A DNA stretch of 64,000 bases from Streptomyces deccanensis (lineage in GTDB: Bacteria > Actinomycetota > Actinomycetes > Streptomycetales > Streptomycetaceae), in the NCBI RefSeq assembly GCF_022385335.1, contig NZ_CP092431.1:248001-312000 (forward strand), given 5' to 3'. Below, piece after piece: positions 1-8,743 of the stretch. The notes under the pieces are model-generated. The model was not told the origin of the DNA, made no database searches, and saw only the letters and a list, made by a program, of their open reading frames with translations. A program made the translations under genes and the position numbers. Each line of letters starts with the position of its first letter. The stretch's first letter is position 1.

Positions 1-781
1 TGATCATCCGGTTCCAGTTCGGCTGGTCCGCCATCACGTCGTACTGGGAGTTGGCGTCGGCGAGCCACGGCAGCATCTGCGGGTGGGTGGCGATCACGTG
101 GAAGGACTCGATGAACGCGTCCTGCGCGATCTTCCAGTTGCAGGGCAGCACCTTGGCGATGTGCAGCGACTTGTAACGGTTCTCCAGCGGCCAGATGTAG
201 TAGTCGTCGAACGTGCCGCGGTAGCTGTCGAAGGACTCCGCGCAGGGGTCCATGTTGATGAAGACGAAGCCGCGCCAGGTGGCCACCTGGGCCTCGGGGA
301 GCGCGAACTTCTCCGGGTCGACGTGCGGGAAGTCCCAGGCGCACGGCGGGCTCTGCATGGTGCCGTCGAGGTTCCAGGTGAAGCCGTGGAAGGCGCAGCG
401 GAACTCGCCGACGTTACCGCCGGCGGTGCGCAGTTTGCGGCCGCGGTGCAGACACACGTTGACGAAGGCGCGGATCTCGCCCGGGGCGGTGCGCACGATG
501 ATCAGGGAGTCGTCGCCGATCTCGTAGATCTCGTGGTCCCCGACCTCGGGGATCTCGCTCTCCAGGCAGGCGAACTGCCAGACCCGCCGCCACACCTGGC
601 GCATCTCGCGTTCGGCCCACTCGCGGGAGGTGAAGCGGGTGGTGTCGATGTCCTCGCTGCCGAGGTGATCGTTCCGCTCGAATCGCAGGGCGGCGGGAAC
701 AGGCCGGCTGTCCTGGTCGAGGTAGTCCTGGACGCTGGGCCCTGGGCACCGCGCGGTGCCCGACTCCGACGTTTCGTCCAT
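1..781 (-). CDS. Rieske non-heme iron oxygenase, large subunit (3' end outside window)
   Basis: The first 260 residues of a ring-hydroxylating-type oxygenase alpha subunit are seen; the C-terminus lies beyond the left edge. The Rieske [2Fe-2S] ligands are C110-x-H112 and C129-x2-H132. The start of the catalytic domain shows H228-x4-H233 in ESFHVIATHP, the two histidines of the mononuclear iron facial triad; the carboxylate ligand would lie outside. Two ATGs are adjacent; the second (781) is chosen because GGAGGAG lies at normal distance. Such enzymes need a reductase, and a PDR/VanB-type reductase is encoded at 14479-15447. Related families include aromatic-acid, carnitine, glycine-betaine and tert-butyl alcohol oxygenases; the substrate cannot be told from this fragment. 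Confidence 0.9.
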   Translation of the reverse strand, partial: MDETSESGTARCPGPSVQDYLDQDSRPVPAALRFERNDHLGSEDIDTTRFTSREWAEREMRQVWRRVWQFACLESEIPEVGDHEIYEIGDDSLIIVRTAPGEIRAFVNVCLHRGRKLRTAGGNVGEFRCAFHGFTWNLDGTMQSPPCAWDFPHVDPEKFALPEAQVATWRGFVFINMDPCAESFDSYRGTFDDYYIWPLENRYKSLHIAKVLPCNWKIAQDAFIESFHVIATHPQMLPWLADANSQYDVMADQPNWNRMI

Positions 782-1219
782 CATCTCTCCTCCGGCAGAA
801 ACTTTAGAGTGAGTGTAGTTAGCTGCCAGGGTCGGGAGCAACAGTCGTGACGATGGGCCGGGGCGCATACAGCGAGGTCATCGTGGAAACCGCCGCCGGG
901 CCTGGATTTTCTTACGGCGACCCCCTCCCCAATCGCGCCGGGGCATGTCACACTCCGACGCACTTGAGGCTGTAGTGCCTCATAAGTTTCTCGTCCGGGT
1001 GGGCTTTCGTTCGTCCCGGGCACAGCGCCGCGGGATTCCCCGACGGCCCCCGCCGTGCCCCACGCCGGCGACCGACGCAGCCCGCTTCACCTCAAGCCCC
1101 CATACGCGCCGTCCCGTCCCGGGCGGCACAGGGATACGCCTGACCGAAGCCGACTGCCGCGTTCGCGGAGCGACGCGGAACGCGGCAGCGCAGGCGCCAC
1201 ACCACGGGAGTACTCGACG
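782..1219. promoter_or_regulatory. Divergent intergenic region between the Rieske oxygenase and the ABC operon
   Basis: About 440 bases without a convincing gene. Short open frames here lack ribosome sites and family resemblance. It must hold both divergent promoters. The clearest signal is the imperfect inverted repeat at 962-987, listed separately. Confidence 0.5.
962..987. promoter_or_regulatory. Imperfect inverted repeat, possible operator
   Basis: ACTTGAGGC (962-970) and GCCTCATAAGT (977-987) form inverted arms with a two-base bulge around a 6-base centre. It lies about 235 bases before the binding-protein gene and 180 bases before the oxygenase gene, so it could serve either. Its role as a regulator site is inferred only from symmetry and position. 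Confidence 0.35.
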
Positions 1220-2362
1220 ATGAGTTCCACACCCGGTCGCGCGGTCCGCCGCGCCCTCACCGCGCTCGTGTCCGTCACCGCCCTGCTGGGCCTCGCGGCC
1301 TGCGGTGCCGACTCGACTCCGGCCGCCGGCAGCTCACAGGCGGCGGCACCCGACTCGCCCGGCCTGACGGCGGCCCGCGAGGCGCTGAAGAAGTTCTCCG
1401 AGCGGCCCACCACGATCCCCGTCACCGAGCCCGTCGGCAAGAAGATCCCCAAGGGCAAGGAGATCGACTTCATCCTGTGCGGCGTCCAGTCCTGCAAGGA
1501 CCTCGCCGACTTCTTCACCGAGGCCGCCGAGGAACTCGGCTGGAAGGTGAAGCAGATCGCCACCCAGGGCACGCCGGAGTCCGTCCAGGCCGCCTACGAG
1601 CAGGCCCTGCGCGACAAGCCGGACGCCGTCGTCGCCTCCGGTTTCCCGCGCGCCGTCTACGCCAAACAGCTGGCACGACTGAAGGCCGCCGAGATCCCCG
1701 TCCTCCAGTCGAACGCCGACGACCTGCTCGGCGACGGCATCTCCCTGCTCAGCAACGGCCCGGACGACGTCGCCGTCCAGGGCGAGATGCTCGCCTCGTG
1801 GGTGGTGTCGGACAGCGGCGCCAAGGCGAACACCGTCTACTTCGATCTCCCGGCCTACACGATCCTCAAGCCCGTCAAGGACTCCTTCGCCACCAAGTAC
1901 GAGAAGTGGTGCGACGGTTGCCCGCTGGACCAGGTCGACGTGCCGATCACCGCGGTGGGCAAGGACATGCCGGACCGTGTGGTGTCCTACCTGCGGTCGC
2001 ACCCGAAGGTGACCCACGTCGTGTTCTCCCTCGGCCTGCTCAACGTGGGCGTTCCGGCCGCGCTGAAGACGGCCGGCCTCACCGGCAAGCACATCGTCGT
2101 CAACGTCGGTGACGCGCAGAACTACCAGTACATCCAGAGCGGTCTCACCGACGGCGCCATGGCGCTGAACTCGCACGAGACGGCATGGCTCCAGGTCGAC
2201 GCGCTGGCCAGGCACTTCACCGGCCAGCCCATGGACGTGGACCAGCACGCGAAGCTGCCCAACATGCTCGTCACCAAGGACAACCTGCCCTCCGCCGACG
2301 GCGACTTCCCGATCGTCGAGGACTACCAGGCGCAGTTCAAGGCGCTGTGGGGCCTGAGTTGA
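1220..2362 (+). CDS. Sugar-type ABC transporter substrate-binding lipoprotein
   Basis: 380 residues. The signal peptide has twin arginines and a hydrophobic stretch ending in a lipobox (LAAC, Cys at 28), so the protein is lipid-anchored outside the membrane. The rest resembles periplasmic-binding protein type 1 (ribose/xylose-like) folds: the DFILCGVQSC strand near 75, then a helix/strand alternation with QGTPESVQAAYEQAL and DAVVASGFP. The ATG at 1220 is preferred over longer frames because it begins the signal peptide and has GGGAG upstream. It heads an operon with ATPase, permease and alcohol dehydrogenase (overlaps of 4 bases). A paralogue of equal length is encoded at 57447-58589. The ligand is unknown; the neighbouring catabolic genes suggest it is not an ordinary sugar. 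Confidence 0.88.
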   Translation: MSSTPGRAVRRALTALVSVTALLGLAACGADSTPAAGSSQAAAPDSPGLTAAREALKKFSERPTTIPVTEPVGKKIPKGKEIDFILCGVQSCKDLADFFTEAAEELGWKVKQIATQGTPESVQAAYEQALRDKPDAVVASGFPRAVYAKQLARLKAAEIPVLQSNADDLLGDGISLLSNGPDDVAVQGEMLASWVVSDSGAKANTVYFDLPAYTILKPVKDSFATKYEKWCDGCPLDQVDVPITAVGKDMPDRVVSYLRSHPKVTHVVFSLGLLNVGVPAALKTAGLTGKHIVVNVGDAQNYQYIQSGLTDGAMALNSHETAWLQVDALARHFTGQPMDVDQHAKLPNMLVTKDNLPSADGDFPIVEDYQAQFKALWGLS

Positions 2363-3870
2363 CCGGGCCGGTGCTCCGGGTGTCCGCCCTGTCGAAGAGA
2401 TTCGGCGGCACCCAGGCCCTGGAGGACGTCGACCTGGAGGTCGCGCAGGGCGAGATCCACGCCCTGATCGGCCCCAACGGCTCCGGCAAGTCCACCCTCA
2501 TCAAGATCCTCGCCGGATACCACCACGCGGAGCCGGGAGCGGTCGCCGAACTCGACGGCGAACCGTTCGACCTCGGCCAGGTCACCGCCTCCCGACACGA
2601 CCGGCTCCGCTTCGTCCATCAGGAGCTGGGGCTGGTGGGCGAGTTGAGCGCCATCGACAACCTCGCGCTCAGCCGTGGCTTCGCCCGTACGGCCCTCGGC
2701 AACATCCGCTGGCCGGAGATGGAGCGGCGCACGACCGCACTGGTCGAACGGTTCGGCCTCGGCATCGACGTACGCCGGCCCCTGACGACGGCCACCCCCG
2801 TCCAGCGCGCGGTGGTGGCCATCGCCGCCGCGCTCCAGGGCTGGGAGGGCCGCCGCGGCGTCCTCGTGCTCGACGAACCCACCGCCGTGCTGCCGCCCGG
2901 TGAGGTGGCCCGGCTCTTCGACATCGTGCGGGAGGTCCGCGACGCCGGCGCCGGCGTGCTGTACGTCTCGCACCGGATGGACGAGATCTTCGCGCTCGCC
3001 GACCGGGTCACCGTGATCCGCGGCGGGCGCCGGATCGCCACGCGCCGGGTCGACGAACTCACCCCGCGCTCACTGGCGGAGCTGATGGCGGGCGAGGAGA
3101 CGGAGACCGACCACCGCCCGGCTCCCCGGCCCGGCACCGGCGCGGCCGTACTGGAGGTCCGCGACCTGTGGGCGGGCCCCCTGCGCGGCATCGGCTTCGA
3201 CCTCGCCGGGGGCGAACGCCTCGGCATCACCGGGCTGGTCGGCTCCGGCCACGAGATCGTGCCGTACGCGGTGTGCGGCGCCCACACCGGGCGGGTGAGC
3301 GGCAGGCTGCGGCTGCCGGAGCGCTCCGAACGCTGGACCGACGCGCGCCGCGCCGATGGGCTGGGCCTGCCCCTGGTCCCCGCCGACCGGACGGCCGAGG
3401 GGGTGATCGGTGACTTCTCGGTCGGCGAGAACCTCACCCTCCCGCTGCTGCGGCGGCTCCGCGCCCGGGGCGGGCGGCTGCACCGGCGCCGCGAGTCGGT
3501 CCTCGCCGAGGAGTGGATCGAGCGGGTCGGGGTGCGCACAGCGGGCCGCGGGGCCCGCATCACGACGCTGAGCGGCGGCAACCAGCAGAAGGTCGTCATG
3601 GCCCGCTGTCTGGCACAGCGCCCGCCGGTGCTGGCGCTGTGCGAACCCACGGCGGGCGTCGACATCGCCACCCGTCTACAGCTGTACGACCTGATAGAGC
3701 GTCAGGCGGGTGAGGGCATGGGCGTCATCGTCTCCTCCTCCGACACCCAGGACCTGCTCGCGCTGTGCACGCGAGTCCTGGTGGTGCGGGAGGGCCGGAT
3801 CGTACGGGAACTCAGCGGCCGCTACATCACCGAACCCGCGCTGGTGCACGCCATGGAAGGGACCGAGTGA
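2359..3870 (+). CDS. Ribose/xylose-type ABC transporter ATPase (two nucleotide-binding domains)
   Basis: 503 residues with two ABC modules in tandem, as in RbsA/XylG/MglA. The first has an intact Walker A (GPNGSGKST) and Walker B (VLVLDEPTA), but its signature region reads TATPVQRAVVAIAAAL rather than LSxGQ. The second has the degenerate Walker A typical of this family (GLVGSGHEI) and a good signature (LSGGNQQKV). One composite site is therefore probably catalytic. The TTG start at 2359 overlaps the stop of the binding-protein gene as TTGA, indicating translational coupling; GTG at 2371 is the alternative. It energises the permease encoded next. Confidence 0.88.
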   Translation: MTGPVLRVSALSKRFGGTQALEDVDLEVAQGEIHALIGPNGSGKSTLIKILAGYHHAEPGAVAELDGEPFDLGQVTASRHDRLRFVHQELGLVGELSAIDNLALSRGFARTALGNIRWPEMERRTTALVERFGLGIDVRRPLTTATPVQRAVVAIAAALQGWEGRRGVLVLDEPTAVLPPGEVARLFDIVREVRDAGAGVLYVSHRMDEIFALADRVTVIRGGRRIATRRVDELTPRSLAELMAGEETETDHRPAPRPGTGAAVLEVRDLWAGPLRGIGFDLAGGERLGITGLVGSGHEIVPYAVCGAHTGRVSGRLRLPERSERWTDARRADGLGLPLVPADRTAEGVIGDFSVGENLTLPLLRRLRARGGRLHRRRESVLAEEWIERVGVRTAGRGARITTLSGGNQQKVVMARCLAQRPPVLALCEPTAGVDIATRLQLYDLIERQAGEGMGVIVSSSDTQDLLALCTRVLVVREGRIVRELSGRYITEPALVHAMEGTE

Positions 3871-3871
3871 C

Positions 3872-5023
3872 ATGACATCCACCCCGACCCGGCCGGCGGC
3901 GCTCAGGCCGCCCGCGCCGCACCGGCACCCGGGGCTCGTCCCCGCCGCGCCGGTCCGGCGCGTGGCGGCCGCCCTGTCGTTCCGGAACATCGGCGCCGTG
4001 TACGTGTGGCTGGTCATCGCCGTGCTCTTCTCCGTCTGGGCACCGGAGACGTTCCCGACCGCCACCACGGTCAAGCAGGTGCTCAACGGCAACGCCGTGG
4101 CCGGGCTCGTGGCCCTCAGCGTCGTTGCGCCGCTGGCCGCCCGGGTCTTCGACCTCTCGGTCGCCTACACCATGTCGCTCACCAGCGTGCTGACCGCCTA
4201 CTTCCTGGTCTCCGCCGGACTCGGCCCCTCCGCCGCGATCGCCCTGGCGATGACCGCCGCGCTGCTGATCGGGGTCGTCAACGGTGTCGTGGTCGTGGTG
4301 CTGCGCGTCGACTCGTTCATCGCCACCCTGGCGACCGGGGCGCTGATCCAGTCGCTGATCACCATGGTCACCAACGACAGCTCCATCACCGGCGTACAAC
4401 TGCTGGCCGAGCCGTTCGCGAGCATCGCCCAGCTGGACGCGGGCGGCATCACGCTGCCGGTGCTGTATCTGCTGCTCGCCGCCGTGGCCATCTGGTTCCT
4501 GCTGGAACACACCGCCACCGGGCGCCGGTTGTACGCCACCGGCTTCAACGCCGACGCGGCCCGGCTGCAGGGAGTGCGCACCGACCGGCTGCGGTTCCTG
4601 ACCCTGGTGACCTCCGCGCTGCTCTCCGGCGCGGCCGGAGTCGTCTTCGCGTCGTCGGTCGGATCGGGATCGCCGACCGCGGGCACCCCGTATCTGCTGT
4701 CGGCCTACGCGGCGGCCTTCGTCGGGGCGACGCAGTTGCGCGCCGGACGCTTCAACGCCTGGGGCACGGTGCTCGCGGTCCTGCTGCTCGGCACGGGCGT
4801 CACCGGCCTCGGACTCGCCACCAGCGCCCCCTGGGCCGCGAGCCTGTTCACCGGCTCGGTCCTCATCGTCGCGCTGGTCCTGACGGGTGGCCGGATCACC
4901 CTGCCGGCCGCCCTGCGGCGCCGGAGGGGGAACACCTCGGGTGTCACCCCTGACGCTCCCCCGGAGGGCGCCACCACGTCCGCCACGTCCACGTCCGCCA
5001 CGAGTAAGGAGAACGGAGAATGA
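3872..5023 (+). CDS. Ribose-type ABC transporter permease (BPD_transp_2 family)
   Basis: 383 residues. After a proline-rich cytoplasmic N-terminus of about 40 residues come eight to ten hydrophobic segments, with the family-typical pattern VDSFIATLATGALIQ and the loop ATGFNADAARLQGVRTDR. A single permease gene implies a homodimer, as for RbsC. It starts one base after the ATPase stop, and its own stop overlaps the start of the alcohol dehydrogenase gene (ATGATGA). The hydrophilic C-terminal tail is rich in Thr, Ser and Ala. Confidence 0.87.
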   Translation: MTSTPTRPAALRPPAPHRHPGLVPAAPVRRVAAALSFRNIGAVYVWLVIAVLFSVWAPETFPTATTVKQVLNGNAVAGLVALSVVAPLAARVFDLSVAYTMSLTSVLTAYFLVSAGLGPSAAIALAMTAALLIGVVNGVVVVVLRVDSFIATLATGALIQSLITMVTNDSSITGVQLLAEPFASIAQLDAGGITLPVLYLLLAAVAIWFLLEHTATGRRLYATGFNADAARLQGVRTDRLRFLTLVTSALLSGAAGVVFASSVGSGSPTAGTPYLLSAYAAAFVGATQLRAGRFNAWGTVLAVLLLGTGVTGLGLATSAPWAASLFTGSVLIVALVLTGGRITLPAALRRRRGNTSGVTPDAPPEGATTSATSTSATSKENGE

Positions 5024-6066
5024 TGAAGGCCGTGCAGTACCGGAAGGTGGGACAGGCCCCCGAGGTCGTCGAGGTCCCCGTGCCCGAACCCGGCCCCGGG
5101 CAGGTGCTGTTGAAGGTGACGGCGGCGGGGCTGTGCCACTCCGACCTCGCGGTCATGGGCTGGCCCGAGGAGCAGTTCCCGTACGCGCTGCCGATGACGC
5201 TCGGCCACGAGGGCGCCGGAACCGTCGCGGCGGTGGGCAGCGGGGTCGAGGGACTGGCGGAGGGCGACGCGGTGGCGGTGTACGGGCCGTGGGGCTGCGG
5301 TCGCTGCCGCAAGTGCGGGCAGGGCAAGGAGAATTGCTGTCCCCACGCCGCCGGGCTCGGCATCGCGCCGCCCGGGCTCGGCCGGCCCGGCGCACTGGCC
5401 GAGTACATGCTCGTGGACTCGCCCCGCCACCTGGTGCCGCTGAACGGGCTCGACCCGGTCCAGGCGGCACCGCTCACCGACGCCGGGCTGACGCCGTACC
5501 ACGCGATCGCGAAGTCGCTGCCCAAGCTGGTGCCGGGCAGTACGGCGGTCGTGATCGGCGTCGGTGGGCTCGGCCATCTGGCCGTGCAGCTGCTGCGCGC
5601 GCTGACGCCGGCCCGGGTGGTCGCGCTCGACGTGAGCAAGGAGAAGCTGGAGCTGGCGACGACCGTCGGCGCGCATGAGGCACTGCTCTCCGACGACGCG
5701 GCGGCCGGACGGATCCGGGAGCTCACCGGCGGGGTGGGAGCGGAGGTGGTGCTGGACTTCGTGGGAGCGGAGGCCACGTTGGCCGTCGCCGCCGCGTCCG
5801 TGGCGGTGGAGGGCGATGTGACGATCGTCGGCCTCGGCGGGGGCACGCTGGCGGTCGGCTTCGGCGGCGGTCTGCCGTTCGAGGTGTCCGCGACGTTCCC
5901 CTACTGGGGCAGCCGCGTGGAGCTGATGGAGGTCGTCGAGCTGGCACGGCAGGGGCTCGTCTCCTCCCACGTGGAGACCTTCTCCCTGGAGGAGACGCCG
6001 ACCGCGTACGAGCGCCTGCACGCGGGCGAGATCAACGGCCGCGCGGTGGTGCTGCCGCACGGCTGA
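5020..6066 (+). CDS. Zinc-dependent medium-chain alcohol dehydrogenase
   Basis: 348 residues. Catalytic zinc ligands are visible as C39 in GLCHSD and H63-E64 in GHEGAG. The structural zinc motif is C93-x2-C96-x2-C99-x7-C107 (CGRCRKCGQGKENCC). The nucleotide-binding Rossmann motif GVGGLGHLAV lies near 180. This is an NAD(P)-dependent alcohol dehydrogenase acting in the cytoplasm. The gene overlaps the permease stop by four bases and has AAGGAG eight bases upstream. Being fused translationally to a transport operon, it probably oxidises the imported compound or an alcohol made from it, but the substrate cannot be read from sequence. Confidence 0.9.
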   Translation: MMKAVQYRKVGQAPEVVEVPVPEPGPGQVLLKVTAAGLCHSDLAVMGWPEEQFPYALPMTLGHEGAGTVAAVGSGVEGLAEGDAVAVYGPWGCGRCRKCGQGKENCCPHAAGLGIAPPGLGRPGALAEYMLVDSPRHLVPLNGLDPVQAAPLTDAGLTPYHAIAKSLPKLVPGSTAVVIGVGGLGHLAVQLLRALTPARVVALDVSKEKLELATTVGAHEALLSDDAAAGRIRELTGGVGAEVVLDFVGAEATLAVAAASVAVEGDVTIVGLGGGTLAVGFGGGLPFEVSATFPYWGSRVELMEVVELARQGLVSSHVETFSLEETPTAYERLHAGEINGRAVVLPHG

Positions 6067-6141
6067 GGGGCGGTCCGGTCCCGGCGCTCGGGACAACCGA
6101 GGGCCCGCGCGCCTGCGGACGACCGGCCCGCCGGGGCGAGA

Positions 6142-6783
6142 TCACTCGTCCTCTCCACGGCCTTCGTCGCCCCGCACGTACGCTCCCGCGCGCGCCGCAG
6201 CCGCGGCGGCCTCGGCGGCCTGTTCGGCGGCGGCTTCGTCGAGGCGGTCGCCGCTGGTCAGGAGACGGTAGTAGAGGGGGGCGGAGACCGCGCGGATGAC
6301 CTCGTGGGCGTCGGTGCCCTCGGGCACCTCGCCCCGGTCGACGGCCTGTTGAACGCAGGGTGCCCACTCATTGACGCGGATGTCGTAGAAGCGGTGCAGG
6401 GCCTCGGCTGTCTTCGCCTCGCAGGTGGCGGCGGCGATCACCGCCTTGAACAGCGCTCCTTGCCGCGGGTCGGCCAACGTGCGCTGCACGAGCCGGGCGT
6501 TGGCTGTGAGGTCACCGAGCAGGGAGCCGGTCTCGGTACGCGGCAGTGACTGCTCGGCCATGTCCAGCAGCAGATCGGCCACCAGGCCGGTGACCGTCCC
6601 CCATCGGCGGTAGACGGTGGTCCTGCCCACCTCCGCACGGCGGGCGACGTCAGCGAGGTCCAGGTGGGCGAAGCCATGCTCCGCCAAGGCGTCCCCGGCC
6701 GCACGCAGCACCGACGCCCGCACCCGCGCCGTGCGCCCTCCAGGACGGACGGTCCCCGGATCCGCACCCTCGTCAAACCCCAT
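6142..6783 (-). CDS. TetR-family transcriptional regulator
   Basis: 213 residues. The N-terminal helix-turn-helix covers about residues 35-62 (LADVARRAEVGRTTVYRRWG), the classic TetR signature. The C-terminal ligand domain resembles the TetR_C_11 group and ends in an alanine-rich tail with acidic residues. It is divergent from the aldo/keto reductase gene with a 105-base gap that holds an inverted repeat (6832-6863), so it probably represses that gene and itself. It converges on the alcohol dehydrogenase gene. Confidence 0.9.
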   Translation of the reverse strand: MGFDEGADPGTVRPGGRTARVRASVLRAAGDALAEHGFAHLDLADVARRAEVGRTTVYRRWGTVTGLVADLLLDMAEQSLPRTETGSLLGDLTANARLVQRTLADPRQGALFKAVIAAATCEAKTAEALHRFYDIRVNEWAPCVQQAVDRGEVPEGTDAHEVIRAVSAPLYYRLLTSGDRLDEAAAEQAAEAAAAAARAGAYVRGDEGRGEDE

Positions 6784-6831
6784 AACGGGACTCCAGTTTC
6801 GTTAATCTCTCGCGCCTGTTACGTTGAAGCC

Positions 6832-6863
6832 CACACTAACGGAACTTCAGGCCCATTAGTGTG
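6832..6863. promoter_or_regulatory. Inverted repeat, probable TetR operator
   Basis: CACACTAA (6832-6839) and TTAGTGTG (6856-6863) are perfect 8-base inverted arms around 16 bases. The site is in the middle of the divergent TetR/aldo-keto reductase gap, 26 bases before the reductase ATG. Assignment to the adjacent TetR protein is inferred from position. Confidence 0.55.
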
Positions 6864-6888
6864 ATCGGGCGGCGAGAGAGGAACAGTC

Positions 6889-7941
6889 ATGGAGTACAGG
6901 CGGCTGGGCGCATCCGGCCTCAAGGTCCCCGCACTGAGTTTCGGCGCCGGCACCTTCGGCGGCCGAGGACCGCTGTTCGGGGCCTGGGGCAACACCGACG
7001 CACAAGAAGCACGCCGTCTCGTGGACATCTGCCTCGACGCCGGGATCACGATGTTCGACACCGCCGACGTCTATTCCGGCGGGGCCTCCGAGGAGGTGCT
7101 CGGCGAAGCGATCAAAGGCCGCAGGGACCAGGCGATCGTGTCCACCAAGACCGGCTTGCCCATGGGCGAGGGCCCGGGCGATGCGGGTTCCTCCCGTTCC
7201 CGCCTGATCACCGCGTGCGAGGACGCCCTGCGCCGGCTCGGCACCGACTACATCGACCTCTTCCAGCTGCACGCGTTCGACGCCGGCACGCCGATCGAGG
7301 AAGTCCTGTCCACGCTCGACGATCTCGTCCGGGCGGGGAAGGTGCGCTACGTCGGCATCTCCAACTTCTCCGGCTGGCAGGCGATGAAGTCCCTCTCGAT
7401 CGCGGAGAGACACGGCCACCCGCGTTATGTCGCGCATCAGGTCTACTACTCCCTCATCGGCCGCGACTACGAATGGGAGCTGATGCCCCTGGGGCTGGAT
7501 CAGGGCCTCGGAGCCCTCGTCTGGAGCCCCCTCGGCTGGGGCCGGCTCACCGGCAAGGTCCGCCGGGGCCGGCCGCTGCCGGCCACCAGCCGACTGCACC
7601 ACACCGCGGAGTACGGCCCGCCGGTCGAGGACGAACACCTCTACCGCGTGGTCGACGCCCTCGACGAGATCGCGCAGGAGACCGGCAGGAGCATTCCGCA
7701 GATCGCCCTCAACTGGCTGCTGCAGCGGCCGACCGTCTCCTCCGTCATCATCGGCGCCCGCGACGAGGACCAGCTTCGCCAGAACCTCGGCGCCGTCGGC
7801 TGGACGCTCACGCCCGACCAGATGGCGAAACTCGACACCGCGAGCGGCAGGACAGCGCCCTACCCGCACTTCCCTTACCAACGCCAGGAAGGCTTCGCCC
7901 GCCTCAACCCACCGGTTGTCGCGCCTCGGCCTGCCGCATGA
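6889..7941 (+). CDS. Aldo/keto reductase
   Basis: 350 residues, TIM-barrel NADPH-dependent oxidoreductase. The tetrad is visible: D57 and Y62 in FDTADVYSGG, K87 in STKTGL, and His in LFQLHAF. The C-terminal IIGARDEDQLRQNLGAVGW is the typical NADPH phosphate-binding helix. Length and order match the Kv-beta/YajO-like group, which reduces aldehydes and ketones. GAGAGAGG precedes the ATG. Regulation by the divergent TetR is likely. It is convergent with the ThuA-like gene, only 10 bases apart. Confidence 0.92.
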   Translation: MEYRRLGASGLKVPALSFGAGTFGGRGPLFGAWGNTDAQEARRLVDICLDAGITMFDTADVYSGGASEEVLGEAIKGRRDQAIVSTKTGLPMGEGPGDAGSSRSRLITACEDALRRLGTDYIDLFQLHAFDAGTPIEEVLSTLDDLVRAGKVRYVGISNFSGWQAMKSLSIAERHGHPRYVAHQVYYSLIGRDYEWELMPLGLDQGLGALVWSPLGWGRLTGKVRRGRPLPATSRLHHTAEYGPPVEDEHLYRVVDALDEIAQETGRSIPQIALNWLLQRPTVSSVIIGARDEDQLRQNLGAVGWTLTPDQMAKLDTASGRTAPYPHFPYQRQEGFARLNPPVVAPRPAA

Positions 7942-7951
7942 CATAGGACGA

Positions 7952-8740
7952 TCAGCCGCCCACCGGGCTCTCCGCTCCCGCCACCACCCGCCCCACACAG
8001 CGCCGCAGCACCGTCATGAACTGCGGGGTCTGCCACGGTCCACGGTCCACCCGCCCGGTGTCCGCCACGCCGAGGTCCTGTATGTCGTGGCGGCCCCGGC
8101 AGTGGCCGAGGGTGAAGTAGCAGACCTCGCCGAGACCGTGCCGCTTGAGATACAGCACCGGCCGAGGCGCGTCGTCCAGGGCCGCCGTGTCGCCCTCGGC
8201 GAAGCCCCGGCACGGCCCCGTGTACTCGGCGTGCAGCAGCACCTCCAACTCGCCGTGCAGCTCGCACACGTACAGTTCGTCGCTGACGGTGAACGGTTCG
8301 ATGCCGGCGACCAACGGATGGCCGGGCCGGGTCACCCGCACCTCGTAGGGCTCGATCGGCGGATGGGCGAGGAACTGGCTGCCGAGCACGGCCGCCAGTT
8401 CGCCGAGGAGCCGGGGGGTGGTGAAGACCCGGGGTCCGCCGTTGGCGGGCGGGTCGATCACCGCGTTGGTGCCGTGCAGGGCGAGCCAGCGCCCGCCCCG
8501 TTCGACGAACCGTGCCAGCGCCTTCCGCTCGGCCGGGCGGGGCCGGACGTCACAGGTGTAGGTCACCAGCAGATCGGCCGCCTCCAGCGCGGCGGCGCAG
8601 TCGTAGTCCTGGAAGACCGTCGTACGCACCTGCGGATGCTCACCGAGCAGCTCCAGCAACCGCAGCCGCGCGTAGTCGAAGTCGTGCCACCTGCCGCCGC
8701 ACACCAGTACGGCGTCCAGCCGGCCGGCCGGGCCCGCCAC
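7952..8740 (-). CDS. ThuA-like domain protein
   Basis: 262 residues, start GTG. The N-terminus (AVLVCGGRWHDFDYARLRL) and the later segments WLALHGTNAVI and VYFLGHCRG-like text fit the ThuA fold, a class I glutamine-amidotransferase-like fold named from trehalose utilisation. Proteins of this family are often linked to sugar or keto-sugar metabolism, but no reaction is firmly known. It is last in the reverse-strand operon acyl-CoA dehydrogenase / SDR / ThuA, three bases after the SDR stop, so translation is probably coupled. Confidence 0.75.
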   Translation of the reverse strand: MAGPAGRLDAVLVCGGRWHDFDYARLRLLELLGEHPQVRTTVFQDYDCAAALEAADLLVTYTCDVRPRPAERKALARFVERGGRWLALHGTNAVIDPPANGGPRVFTTPRLLGELAAVLGSQFLAHPPIEPYEVRVTRPGHPLVAGIEPFTVSDELYVCELHGELEVLLHAEYTGPCRGFAEGDTAALDDAPRPVLYLKRHGLGEVCYFTLGHCRGRHDIQDLGVADTGRVDRGPWQTPQFMTVLRRCVGRVVAGAESPVGG

Positions 8741-8743
8741 GGC

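Noticed and set aside
83..850. Forward frame over the Rieske oxygenase region
   Set aside because: The reverse frame carries the Rieske and iron-ligand motifs; the forward product has none.
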